64,000 nt of DNA from Sarcocystis neurona (lineage: Eukaryota; Apicomplexa; Conoidasida; Eucoccidiorida; Sarcocystidae). Below the pieces are notes generated by a model, which searched no databases, was not told the DNA's origin, and was given only the letters and a program-made list of their open reading frames with translations. The stretch lies in the NCBI GenBank assembly GCA_000727475.1, contig KL647305.1, forward strand, positions 88,958 through 152,957. The letters are read 5' to 3'. Below are positions 54,001 through 63,535 of the stretch, one piece after another. A program made the position numbers and the translations under genes. The first letter of the stretch is position 1. Each line of letters opens with the position of its first letter.

Positions 54001-57000
54001 CAGCGCGACACGTTGCAGCGCGACCAGCAGAACCGCAGTCTCCGGAGGCGAAGCCAGACAGTTTCAGCAGCGGGAGCCGTCACCTCGCCAGCAGCAGGCC
54101 CCGTCAGAGTGGCAGACGCCGCAGCAGCAACAGCGGCACACGAGTCGTGGTGTGCTGGAGTGCGCAACGTTTAGATGCTGTCTATTCTACAGGACTCACA
54201 TTTTCCTTCTTACCTACTGATACATATTGGCAATACACAAGATATGCAAGCCTCTCATTATACATATACATGTATATATACATACGTGCATGCGTCTTGT
54301 AGACGTACACAGACGTCTTGCTCACTAGTAGGCACGTGTTTCCCTACAGATACGTAGACGTGCGTACATGCGTATGATTCTGCTTGCATTACATACATAC
54401 AAATATATACAGACGCATATACGTAGAGGTACATAGATACGCATACGTATACCTACATTCATATTATACATATGCTTGCACATCTACATATATGTACACA
54501 TACACGTCCATTTACGCATCCGCGTACATGAGTAGACGTATATGCATACAAAATATATACACGTATATACGTTCGGATCAATATACCCGCACACACATAC
54601 AAACATGAAACAGAGAGATACATTCATGTGTGTACTTAAATCTGACTGAAGCCCGTACTGGAAAGAAACTGAGAGGTTGACATGCCGGCGAAGCAACACG
54701 AACGGGTGCAGCAGCAGGCGGCCGCTGAGCAGGCACTGGGGTGTGTGCCCAGGAGCAAACGCGACGCAGCAGCACCAAGAACAGGAGCAGGACAAGCGGA
54801 CGCGGCGCGAACAGCAGCAAACGAAAAATTTCTCGCACGAGATCCAGAAGGAGCAGCTGCAGCAGGGGTTACCGCTGGCGCACGAGTCGCCACGCTACAG
54901 CAGCAACACCAGTGGTAGGTTCGCGCTCGCGAGTCCCTGATGCCTTCTAAGGCCGGTGTTGCTGCTGCTGGTCCTGCTGCTGCTGCTGCTGGTCCTGCCG
55001 CTGCTGCTGCTCCTGCTGCTGCTGCTACTCCTGCCGCTGCTGCTGCTCCTGCTGCTGCTGCTACTCCTGCCGCTGCTGCTGCTCCTGCTGCTGCTGGCAC
55101 AGGTAGGAAACACGCACGGTAGAAGAGAGACAGAGAGTCGGCGGGTGTCGTCCCTGTTGCTGCTTCCTACCGCAACTTGCATCAACGCGAATCGCGCTCG
55201 GACCAAGCAGTCTGCTGCGGCGTGGGTTCCTGCTGCACCTCCTCCTGCTGCTGTTCCTTCTTTCCACGCCGCTGCGCCCCCAGCTGCGTGTGTTGCGCCT
55301 GCTCCTCCTCTTCCTCCGGCAGCAGCACGAACACCAGCTGCTGCTCGAGCAACGGCTGCTTCCACTTGTGCACCCGCTGTCGCAGCAGCAGCAGGGGAGC
55401 GTCCATCTGCTGCTGCGTCCGCTGCCGCCTCTGCCGATGCGTCTGCTGCAGCCCGAGCAGCCGCCGCTGCCACCGCAGGAAAGTCGTCGACGAGGAAACG
55501 GGCACAGCGCCTTCCACTGCTCCCTGGCGGCAGCAGCTGCTGCCCGCCCGCCTCGGCCGTGTCAAGGCGTTGCAGTGCCACTACAAACTGCACCAGTCGC
55601 TGCTGCTCCGCTGCTGTTAGCTGCAGCCCTGGAGGTCGCGGGCGGTGCCGCAGCAGCCGCACCAGGAGGTCGTACTCCGCTGCTGACAGTTCCACGGACA
55701 CAGCAGCAAAATCCGACGACGGCGCAGCCGTTGCTGCTGCTGCTGCCTGCGGAGCATTCCTCTCGCAGGTTCTTGTGCTACCCGGAATATGCTGCAGTGT
55801 TGCCGCGAAGCCCGGGGGCGCTTCGCTGCTGCTGCTGCTACTGCTCTGCGTCAATTTGCTGCGGGTGCTGCGTAGCCCTAGCAAGTCTGCCACCTGAAAG
55901 GGATCATCATCTGCTTCGCTCCCGTCTCCCGTTCCCCCTCCACCCCACATCAGGCTAGCTGTCTCCTTGCTGGAGCTCGTGTCTCCCGCGGGTCCTCGCT
56001 GCTGCTGCTGCCGCGTAACAAACCAGCTGCTCTCTCCTATCTCGATGTCGCCCGCTCCAGCAGCAGCTGAACTGGCAGCAGCAGCTGCAACAGTCTGCAT
56101 GCGCGAAGCTACGCGATCGAGCCACGCCTCCCACGGCGCCAGCCGATCTGCTGTCGGCTGCTCCCTGACGACTGCCGCAACACTCCCTCGGTCGTCTCCC
56201 GCACTACGAGCAGCACCCACCGGATTAGCAGCAGCAGAAATCTCCCCCCGCTGCACTAGCAGACGGTAAAGATGAAAGCGCTGGCATCCAAGGAAGCTCT
56301 CCTGGTGCTCCTTACCAAAGTTGTGAGTTGCTGCCGCTGCATGCGCTTTTTTCTCTCCCTGCAGTCCGTTCCCCCATATTGTGCGTGCTGCTCCTTGTCG
56401 CCGGGGATGACTCAGCTGCAAACTGCACGTGCTGCTGTTGTCCTCTGCTCCGGTGCGATGCCTTCCCCCGCTGCTGTTCTGCTGCAGGGCCAGCAGCTGC
56501 TGCTCCTCCGCCTCGAGCTGAAGAAACACACTCCAGACGCAGCGCATCGTCCCTTGCACCAACGTGGACAGGCCGCAGCAGCAGCAGCAGACGCTGCCAG
56601 CTCCCGCTGCTGCTGCGCAGCTCTCCTGCTGCTGCTGCTCGGTGGAACAGCTGCTGGTGCACAAACTGCAGAGGCCCTCCGCGCTGCTGCTTTTGCTGTT
56701 ACTGCTGTTTGACGTCAAGCACGTCGCGGCAAGTGCATCTCGTCTGCCTTCATGACCGCGCACCACGTCTGGCTTCCCAGTCTCAAGCGGCAGCAGCGTT
56801 TCCCACGTGTCGTCTGTTGCTGCACTTGGCTGCAGCTTGTCTCTCTGTGACGCTGCTGCTGCCGTTGCAGCATCGGCCAGCGAAGCTGCACCCGCAGCCA
56901 CCAGACAGCGAAGGAGCGACCGCAGAATCCACTTCACCGTCGCGAACCGTCCGTAGGAAAACAGCGCGTGGAGCACTGATGGATGGTACGGGTGCGCTCG

Positions 57001-60000
57001 AGGAGGCAACAGCAGGTGCTGCAGTTGCTGGTCGAGGTAATCCCTTCGGCGGTATCGCACAGCGTGCGCAGCGTCCTGTTCTTCTCTAGCTTTTGTTGCA
57101 GCGGAAGCTACTGCTGCGACAGTTGCTGCTGCTGCATCCGTCGGACGTGCACCTGTTGTGCCAGCCTGCGGCAGCCAGGCAGAAAGAGCTCGGCCTCCTC
57201 GCCCTTCTCCTGCAGCTGCTGTTCGCTGCCGACGCGTCTGCTGCTGGCTGAGCGTCTCGTCATTTCTCGGCGCAGCCTTCGACTCAGCCGCAGCAGCAGG
57301 AGCAGCAGCAGGGGGAGCAAAAGTAGCTACGGAAAGGGTTCCCACGCTGCCGTGGAAGGCAGCCGAGTCGTCTGCAGGCAGCAGCGCTGCTAGCAGCGCA
57401 GAGAGCAGAAAGCGCTGCAACGGATACGTGCAGGGCTGTCCACCGCGTGGAGACGGACCAGCGGCAGCAGCAGCGAGCCGCTGAAAGCTTTCGTCGCCCC
57501 ACTGCGAGAGTGCAGGCTGCTGCTGCTTCTTCTTTTCGAATGTCGAATCTCCTCCTTCGCGTGAAGAAATAGATGCGCGTGTACAAACACTGCTAGCCGT
57601 TAAGGACAGCAACCTGTTGCCACTAGTCTCCTCTGCTGTGCTGCTGCAGCACCACCTCTGCCTGTTTACCACTGCTAGCAACGCGGCGCCTCCTCCGGCT
57701 TCAGGCGCCCACCAAGCGTCTCGCACGCCAGCAGCAAGGGGGTGGTGCTGCTGCAGGAGTTGCTGTTGACGTCTCAGGTGCTTCTGCTGCTGCAACAACT
57801 GCTGTTGCTGCAGATGATGCTGCGCCTGCTGCTGTTCCTGCTGCTGCTGCTGTCTCCGTTCGACGAAGAGGTGCTGCATGGGCTGCCCTCGCGGGGAGGC
57901 AAGCTGCTCGTGCTGCTGCTGCAGCAGCCGGCTCGAGGCAGGCGCGTGGACGGCGTCCCGCTGCAGGGGCAGCAGCTGGAGCCAGTGAGGAGGGTCCTCC
58001 CACCCAGGACAGAGAGCAGCAGAAGCAGCAGCGGAAGCAGCAGCACCGGCAACATCATCTCGAGCGGGCAGAGTTGATCCACTCCCGTTCCCATCGCCTC
58101 CTACACCCGAAGCACGAACCGCACGAGAGGGGGCAGATACGAAGAGGAAGACGCGCTGCTGGGCCGTCGCCAGCACCTTCCCCTGCTGCAGCAGGGTCTG
58201 CTGCAGCAGACCCTGCTGCTGAGGCTGCGGCTTGCCGTCAAGGTGCTGCTGTGGCTGCTGCTCTTGCGTGCAAAAGTACATAGTTTTGGCCAGCAGGCCC
58301 ATGCATTCGAAGCCTCCTACGCCACACAGCTCCAGACCGACCACTGCGGCAGTTACGCCAGAACGTTTACACCACTGCGGCTGCTGCTGCTGTTGCCGCT
58401 CCTGTTGCGGCTGCTGCTGCTGCGCCTGTTGCGGCTGCTGCTGCTGCGCCTGTTGCGGCTGCTGCTGCTGCGCCTGTTGCGGCTGCCCCTGCGGCAGTTG
58501 CTGACGCCGTTGTTGCAGCTGTTCTTGCTGTTGCTCGTCCGAGTCGACACGTTCGTGCCCCTCACGGCTATGCAACGAGTGATGTGCAGAAAAAGTACTT
58601 GCAGCAGCAGCAGGAGTCCGCCAGGCAGCGGCTGATGCGGCCGCACTCTCTCCTGGGTATATCTTGCTAAGGAAGTGAGCTGTGTTCTCATCTGGACTGC
58701 AGAGCATCAGCGTCGCGTCGGGTTGAAGCAGCGGTACTGCGGCCGCTGCACCAAGACCCTCTCCACTGCTGCTGGTGTTGCTATTGGCGTCCTCCTCACT
58801 TCCTCGCGTTGCGCTTTGGCCTCCCGCCGACGGCAGGCATCCTTCTGCTGCGGCTCCTGAGGCTGCTGTTGCTGCCTCGTCGTTTGAGGACGCAGCTTCG
58901 GCTGCAGCCGCGTCGGCGCGAAGGCGTGTGGGGCAGGCAGCCTGCAGCGTGAACAGGGCAGAGGAATAGAGCGGCACGCCGTGGAGCCAGTAGATCAGCA
59001 CCATCGGCTCGGAGCCCCCTCCTCCTCCTTCTCGTCCTTGTCCTCCTCCTCCGGCAGCTGCTACTGCAGAAGCGTGAGAAGGCGGAGCAGGAGGAAACGA
59101 GGCTGACGGTGGCGAAGCAACAGAAATACAAGGAGAAGCAGCAGTCGAAGCAGCAGCAGAAGCAGCAGCAGGCGACGCAGGACATTGAGAACCCTGGGGA
59201 GGAGAGGAAGCAGCAGACGCAGGAAAAGGACAGGTAGGGGCTTCACGAGGAGGAGACGAGAATGGCGGCACGCGAGAAGCGGCAGCAGCCGTGCTGTCGT
59301 CTGCTTCTGGTCTGCTGCTTCCATGTGCACGGAAGGGGCGGTGACGGCAGCTCCAGCCGACAGCTAGAGCTTCGGGCCGCAGCGCCAGCGCTGAGGGAAA
59401 GAGACCAGTTCCTGCTGCTGCTCCTGGAGGCGTTGCAAGTGCAGCCAGCAGCCGGAGCTGCGGTAAAGCACCTGCAGCGGCGGCAGCTGCGTCCATGCTA
59501 TAACTGCAGGAGGCAGACGTGAGAGCTGCCGCCACCCCGCATGCAGGAAGCTGCAGAACGTACAGCCAGCAGTGGCAGCTGCGTGGCGTGGCTGCTGACA
59601 AGGCGACCGGCTTCTCGAACAGCTCCTCCTGCACCTGCCTGAGGTGCTGCTGCTGTTGAAGTAGCAGCGTTGACGCCAGCAGAAAAGTTGTGGGTGTTAG
59701 GAGGCATGCCTGCAGCAACGGCTCGCCGCACTGCACTCCTGCGTTCCTTCCTCCTTCTGCAGCCGCCTCCTCTGCAGCCCAAAACGGTTGTGAGGAACAC
59801 GCTGATGCGGCTGCCGCTTCTGGTGCCGCGTCGACGGGTGGGGGGCGTGGTGGTGGTGCTGCTGCTGCTGCGGCCGCTCTAGTGGCAGGTGCTCCTTCTT
59901 CGACGAGTTTCTGGGCTGCTGCCGCTCCGGCGCATGCTGCTGCTGCTCTCCTTGCTGCTGCCGCTGTGGTAGTGGCGGTAGCTGCTGCTGGTGGTGCTGC

Positions 60001-63000
60001 CAGTGCTGGCCATGCTCCAACGAGGGAGAGGAAGAGCCTGCGGGGTCTTCCTGAGGCACCGTCATCACGCGGAGGATTTCTCAGCCTCGTAGCTTCAGCA
60101 GCAGCACAGCTGGCGCCCTGCGTGCCGCTCGTGTTGCTGCTGTTGCTGTTGTCCTCGTAGCTGCTGCCAGTTGTGTTGCGGCTGCTGCTTTTGCATGCGT
60201 CCCTCCTTCTTCTACCCGAGCAGCTGCTGTCTGCAGACAGGCTGCACGAGGTCGCACGTCTAACATGCATAGCATACATTAACAACCAGTAATGTTGCTG
60301 CTCCTGCTGCTGCTGTTGCTGTTGCTCCTCCTGCTGTTGTTCCTCCTGCTGCTGTTGCTCGTGCTGGTGGCCCGGCGGCTGATAACAGAACGCCTGTCGT
60401 TCTTCCCACTGCTGGTGCACCTGTGCCGCTGCAGCTCCGCAGCACGCAGTGGCAACGGTGTTTGCTGCTCTTCCAAAGAGACGCACCAGCAGCAGCACCA
60501 GGACCTGCGTGGTGCAGCTGCTGCATGCGCTGCAGCAAGCCGTCGAGCAGCAACAACACCTGCATACTACTGGAGTCGGGAGTTCTACAACTTCTACCCA
60601 GACCACGTCCAGGCGCTCCACAGGCCGCCGGGACTTACTGGCGCTACTGCACTTCCTCTTTCTGACTTGTTCTACGAACGAGTTTCTGCTGCCGCTGTAG
60701 TTCCTCACGACCGTGCTGCTGTTGCGGCCAAGGCTGCTGCTATCGCCGTGCCTTTCACCAGTGCTCCCGAGGCCTTTGAGGGCGACGCTGCTGCTGAAGT
60801 TGCTGCTCTTTTCGCTGCCGTGCGCGGTGCTGCTGCTCTCGGCCGCGCTGCAGTCAAAGACAGCCGCAGCCCCACGAGCCGCTGCTCTCTGCCCCGGTCC
60901 AACACGGCGCAGGAAAGGAAGGGTCCTTCTTGGGGCGAACTGCGCGTGCAGCTGTCGCACCCCACAAAGCGCATGCATCACATCAACTTCAAAGAACAGC
61001 AGCTGGGAATCGAGTTGCTGTTGCTGTCTGCGGTGGACTCCAGGAGGAGGTTCTGCGACGCACATCAGCACCGGCAGCGGAGCGCCTCCTTCGCTCTCTT
61101 CGTCGTCGTCCTCTGCTGCTGTCGCGTGATACGTCCTGCCTGTTGAGTGTGTCCCTGCTGCTGCTCCTGATGCGAACGCTTCTTCTGCTGCGGCTGCTCC
61201 TGCAAAAGCAGAGCAGGCGGAGACGGCACCGCAGGGAAGCAGCCAGCGGACCGTCTGGATGAACGGCAGGGCGTCTGCGGTTGTCCCCTCCCCACCTGCG
61301 GCGCACAATGAATGTAAGCAGAGCAGCGGCGGCTCCCCCGTCAGCAGGGCGGTGTAGCTCCATATGTAGACGCGGCCAGCGGCCCTCCGTGTTCTGCCCT
61401 CCACAGGCAGCACTGCGGCTGCTAGGTCGCATGCCGGCAGCAGCGCCAGCGAGGTGAAGCCGTCGCATTCCCACGCGTCGCCTGGCCAGCGCAGCGGCCC
61501 AGTCGCTGCAGAAGAAGCAGCAGCACCAGCAACAGAATGTGGAAGAAAACCCGCGTCAGCAGCAGACACAGCAGGCGGCGCAGCAGCAGTCAGCGAGAGT
61601 GAATCCGTGGACGGAGAAGCAAACGAACGTGAAGACGGCAGAGCAGGGAGACTGAGGGAGGAGCCAGCAGGGGGAGCAGTCGGTAGACCAGGCAGCAGCC
61701 ACGTGCTGCTCGCCGCAGATGCCGGCGACGGCGCAGCCGAGGCAACGAGCGGCCGAGAACGCGCGTCGGCAGCAGGGTCCACGTAGGGCTGCCAGTCGTC
61801 GTTGCTGCGCGACGGGATCCGCGCAGAAGTAGCAGGAGGTAGTGTCGACGAAGATGCAACGCAGGTGACTCCGTACCGCAGGGCAGGACCTACGACAGCT
61901 GCTGTTCGCGGCAGAGAGAGACACGTCGCAGAGTGCTGCGGTGGGTTGCTTGTCAGCGTTCCCGAGACAGACAGGTGCTGCTGCTGCTGCTGCTGTTCCT
62001 CTTCCTCCGGCGGCTCACGAAAAAAGAGACGCCGCAACAGCTGCTGCAGCTGCTTCCTCGACGCTGTCTCTCCGTCTCTCCACCTTGCTGCCTGCCGCTT
62101 CGGCCCGGTGCCAAAAGCAGCTGGCAGTAGCTGCAGCACCTGCTGCTGCAGTCGCTGAGGCACCACCGCCGTCTGCCGCTGCAGCGGCACCGGGGGGGAT
62201 AACGCCGGAGACGGGCAGAACAGCAGCACGGGAGACAGCAGCAAGTCAACACTGTCTCCGGCCATCGTTCGCAGCCGCAGCCGACACGGCGGCACTGTAG
62301 AAGCGACCAACCCACTTAAATCTCCCCACAGCAAATTCTGCGTGGTCTCCCCTCCTCCGTCTCCTCCTCCTCTTCGTTTTTCTCCCTCTCCTGTGGCGCA
62401 TCCCGTTCGTAAGGAAGACATACGCCCGCCTGCAGGGGGCACCAGCAGGCGTCCGTGCTGCTGCTGCCGTTGCATCTGCTGCTGCGTGCCTGCGTCCTCG
62501 GCAGCGTGCCCCGGCAGGTTCGAAGTCAGGGAAGTGGGCTGCTGCTGCGGCAACAGTGGAGGAGTGGAATCTGCGGTGCCACACAGCGGCTGCCCGCCTG
62601 CTACTGCACTCCCTAGCAGCAAGCATCCAGGCATGGGAAGGCGTGCAGGAGACGCGACGACCGACACAAATCCAGCTGCAGCAGTCGGCACCCCACAGCC
62701 AAAGCCAAGAACTACACTCGGTGTTGTCCACACGAGCAGTGAGTCCTGTCGTGCAGCACGCACGAGAATTCAGCAGCAGAAAACTCGACAGCAGCAGAAC
62801 ACTCGACAGCAGCATGCCAGCAGCCGCACCAGACAGAGGACACCTTGACGCGCGCTGTTACCGAGCACCACTAGCAACACCGACCACGAGGAGTACGAGC
62901 ACCAGGTAGTAATGCGGTGATACGGAGGAGCGGCAGCAGCAGTGTGTATCGCCGCGGCCGCAGACCATTGCAGGGGAAGCAGCAGTACGCAGCTTCATCA

Positions 63001-63535
63001 GCGTACAGCGCTCCTGCAGTCCAAAGCGGAGGCAGCAGAACAGCACTCGTATCCCAGCAATAGCAGCGACAGGCGGCAGCAACATCGCAGTAGGTGAGCA
63101 AGACGCCTCAACAGCGGTGGCCGGGAGCCCCCACTCCCGCAGCAGAGGGACGCAGAAGGAGCAATCGCGCACTTCACAGCGGCAACGTGCAGCAGCAGCA
63201 GGATTTTTCGCAGCTGGCGCAGCAGCACGCAGCAGCAGCAACAGCAGCAGTCCCCGGAACCGGCGCCGACGCCGGGCACTCGAGAACGAACAGAAGCAGT
63301 CGCGGGGAAACCAGAAGCACAGACACCCAGCAGCACTCACCGCGAACCAGGAGAGACGGCAAGGGGCACCGGCAGCAGCAGCAGCAGCAGAAAGAGGCGG
63401 GACAAGCAGCAGCAGCAAGGGTTCACACAGAACCAACAAAAACCTTCCGCAGTTGCAGGAGGACATGGAAGGACAGCCACCGGAAGCGTCCGCCACTGCA
63501 GCAGCAGCAGAGGCACCGGCAGCAATGTGAAGCAT
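34173..63535 (-). CDS. Giant DmX-like/Rabconnectin-3/Rav1 WD40 protein, six exons
   Basis: Rav1 and DMXL/Rabconnectin-3 are cytosolic WD40 scaffolds that promote assembly of the V1 and V0 sectors of the vacuolar ATPase. This gene is reconstructed as exons 63535-63341, 62745-55171, 53971-53531, 52417-52097, 50584-50450 and 46874-34173, with all introns in phase 0, giving about 7,122 residues. Evidence is the ordered Rav1 C-terminal core: HPSVLHALFSYGRF near residue 1983, then AAEQQRLVQFVVALQRL, then SEDISWFLHAASEQ in exon 3. Next come WEALRK joined to RGVGFWLRD, then KYMHFLALWAVASGKVSF, then AEKNAYRLV with LALAFFLLAG, and QLQDMQLAIFLCR at the start of exon 6. This is followed by a C-terminal propeller (VAVWNDHGDQLFVADTSGWV, residue about 6050; YGDTAGWVHAVDLR, about 6860). 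Animal DMXL proteins are about 3,000 residues; here large Ala-, Gln- and Ser-rich insertions separate the conserved blocks. The N-terminal propeller is degenerate, so exon 1 is the least certain part. Confidence 0.85.
47151..47306. repeat. 26-bp minisatellite, six exact-length copies
   Basis: Units start at 47151, 47177, 47203, 47229, 47255 and 47281. Each begins CAGCAGCAGCCGAACA and ends GCCTGTCGG or a close variant; the last two copies are the most diverged. A run of A (47140-47149) precedes the array. Because 26 is not a multiple of three, no reading frame is kept, consistent with its place in an intron. Confidence 0.95.
48070..48880. repeat. Alternating purine-pyrimidine (TA/CA/CG) low-complexity tract
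   Basis: The stretch is dominated by GTATAC, CACATA, ACGTAT and related alternating steps, with short TATATA runs and TGCATGCA palindromes. It lies in DMXL intron 5. Confidence 0.85.
49283..49560. repeat. Degenerate tandem repeat, about 100-bp period, three copies
   Basis: The shared core is GCAA(G/C)TATG followed by AGCTAGTCC(T/C)G. Copies start at 49291, 49388 and 49494 (spacing 97 and 106). Each is followed by TATATA-rich DNA. The third copy has lost part of the core. Confidence 0.65.
49846..50013. repeat. 84-bp tandem duplication
   Basis: GTTGCTGCCGCTATCGCT starts at 49846 and again at 49930. Both copies continue with (C/G)CCGCTGTCTT and CCGGCGC blocks. A more diverged third copy may precede them from about 49775. 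The sequence is intronic. Confidence 0.7.
50450..50584 (-). CDS. DMXL exon 5 (Rav1-type core)
   Basis: This is a short exon of 45 codons between acceptor GTGGACAG and donor GTAAGC. It contains VAEFLGRDF, AEKNAYRLV and YHLALAFFLLAG, which match the most conserved block of the family (alanine-asparagine-alanine helix followed by FFLLAG). It has no homopolymer runs, in contrast to the flanking exons. Confidence 0.9.
50585..52096 (-). other. DMXL intron 4
   Basis: The intron is 1,512 bases, GTACGT...GGACAG. It contains a TA run and alternating sequence near 51340-51700. Open frames inside it have no recognisable domain. Confidence 0.8.
50989..51016. repeat. (TA)n microsatellite in DMXL intron 4
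   Basis: A TA dinucleotide run is flanked by ATACACA and GTACGAG. Confidence 0.9.
52097..52417 (-). CDS. DMXL exon 4 (Rav1-type core)
   Basis: This exon has 107 codons. It follows a pyrimidine-rich acceptor, TCTGTACAG, and starts RGVGFWLRDPTQVRLLADML, the counterpart of the GVGWWL motif of DMXL/Rav1. After a Ser/Gly/Gln insertion it continues KYMHFLALWAVASGKVSFM. It ends ...KNIR before donor GTACGT, in phase 0. Confidence 0.88.
52418..53530 (-). other. DMXL intron 3
   Basis: The intron is 1,113 bases. The donor is GTCAGG, weaker than the others, and the acceptor is TCTGTACAG. It includes CAG-rich and alternating sequence; the exon-3 frame happens to stay open into it as far as 53141. Confidence 0.75.
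53531..53971 (-). CDS. DMXL exon 3 (Rav1-type core)
   Basis: This exon has 147 codons. The chosen acceptor, GTGGAG (AG at 53972-53973), joins ...FALMQVA of exon 2 to FWLRLHQRLLERS in phase 0, restoring a continuous helix like that of DMXL proteins. The exon contains RSEDISWFLHAASEQTLLM, matching the conserved Trp-x-x-His-Ser/Ala block of the family, and ends LLWEALRK before GTCAGG. The frame is open about 36 codons further upstream, so a more 5' acceptor is possible; the 3' donor is well supported by the join to exon 4. Confidence 0.75.
53972..55170 (-). other. DMXL intron 2
   Basis: The intron is 1,199 bases between donor GTAGGA and the inferred acceptor GTGGAG. It contains the 36-bp GCT-rich minisatellite and AT-rich alternating DNA (54220-54620). 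Confidence 0.65.
54955..55100. repeat. 36-bp GCT-rich minisatellite
   Basis: This is an almost pure GCT/CCT/ACT array in which CCTGCCGCTGCTGCTGCTCC and ACTCCTGCCG recur every 36 bases, about three to four copies. It lies about 70 bases inside DMXL intron 2 from the donor. On the minus strand it reads as Ser/Arg and on the plus strand as poly-Ala or poly-Leu, none of which is considered coding. Confidence 0.85.
55171..62745 (-). CDS. DMXL exon 2: N-terminal propeller region and start of the Rav1-type core
   Basis: This exon has 2,525 codons. It begins after a CACGACAG acceptor (AG at 62746-62747); an in-frame TGA lies shortly upstream. WD-like strands are visible, for example GFTSLALLPACDLAAAVLP with RVYIWSYTALL near residue 490-530. 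Poly-Gln and poly-Ala blocks are frequent, including a perfect 24-bp repeat that encodes an eight-residue Gln/Ala/Pro unit. The Rav1-type helical core begins near residue 1975. A Ser/Ala-rich insertion of about 450 residues separates it from PPGLQLTAAEQQRLVQF. The exon ends ...ARFALMQVA before GTAGGA. A further run-on frame of about 90 codons downstream (to 54895) is intron. Confidence 0.8.
58401..58485. repeat. 24-bp in-frame tandem repeat in DMXL exon 2
   Basis: Three identical 24-bp units (58401, 58425 and 58449), each CCTGTTGCGG plus CTGCTGCTGCTGCG, are followed by a partial copy. On the minus strand each encodes eight residues of Gln, Ala and Pro (QAQQQQPQ). Identity between units suggests recent expansion. 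Confidence 0.92.
62746..63340 (-). other. DMXL intron 1 (predicted)
   Basis: The intron is 595 bases from GTGAGT to CACGACAG. It is CAG/GCA-rich, and the exon-1 frame stays open into it as far as 62858. Confidence 0.5.
63341..63535 (-). CDS. DMXL exon 1 (predicted)
   Basis: This exon has 65 codons from ATG 63533-63535 to a strong donor GTGAGT (GT at 63339-63340). It ends ...CRLSWFA, which joins in phase 0 to DSLLVWTTP of exon 2. The start is Ala- and Cys-rich with a Leu run (residues 39-45), which should not be taken as proof of a membrane segment. It is the least supported exon because it has no homologous motif of its own. Confidence 0.5.

Noticed and set aside
55290..55958. Plus-strand frames of 220-310 codons overlapping the 3' part of DMXL exon 2
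   Set aside because: These are poly-Leu/poly-Cys shadows of the minus-strand coding repeats. The same applies to the frames at 60292-61146 and 56328-57089.
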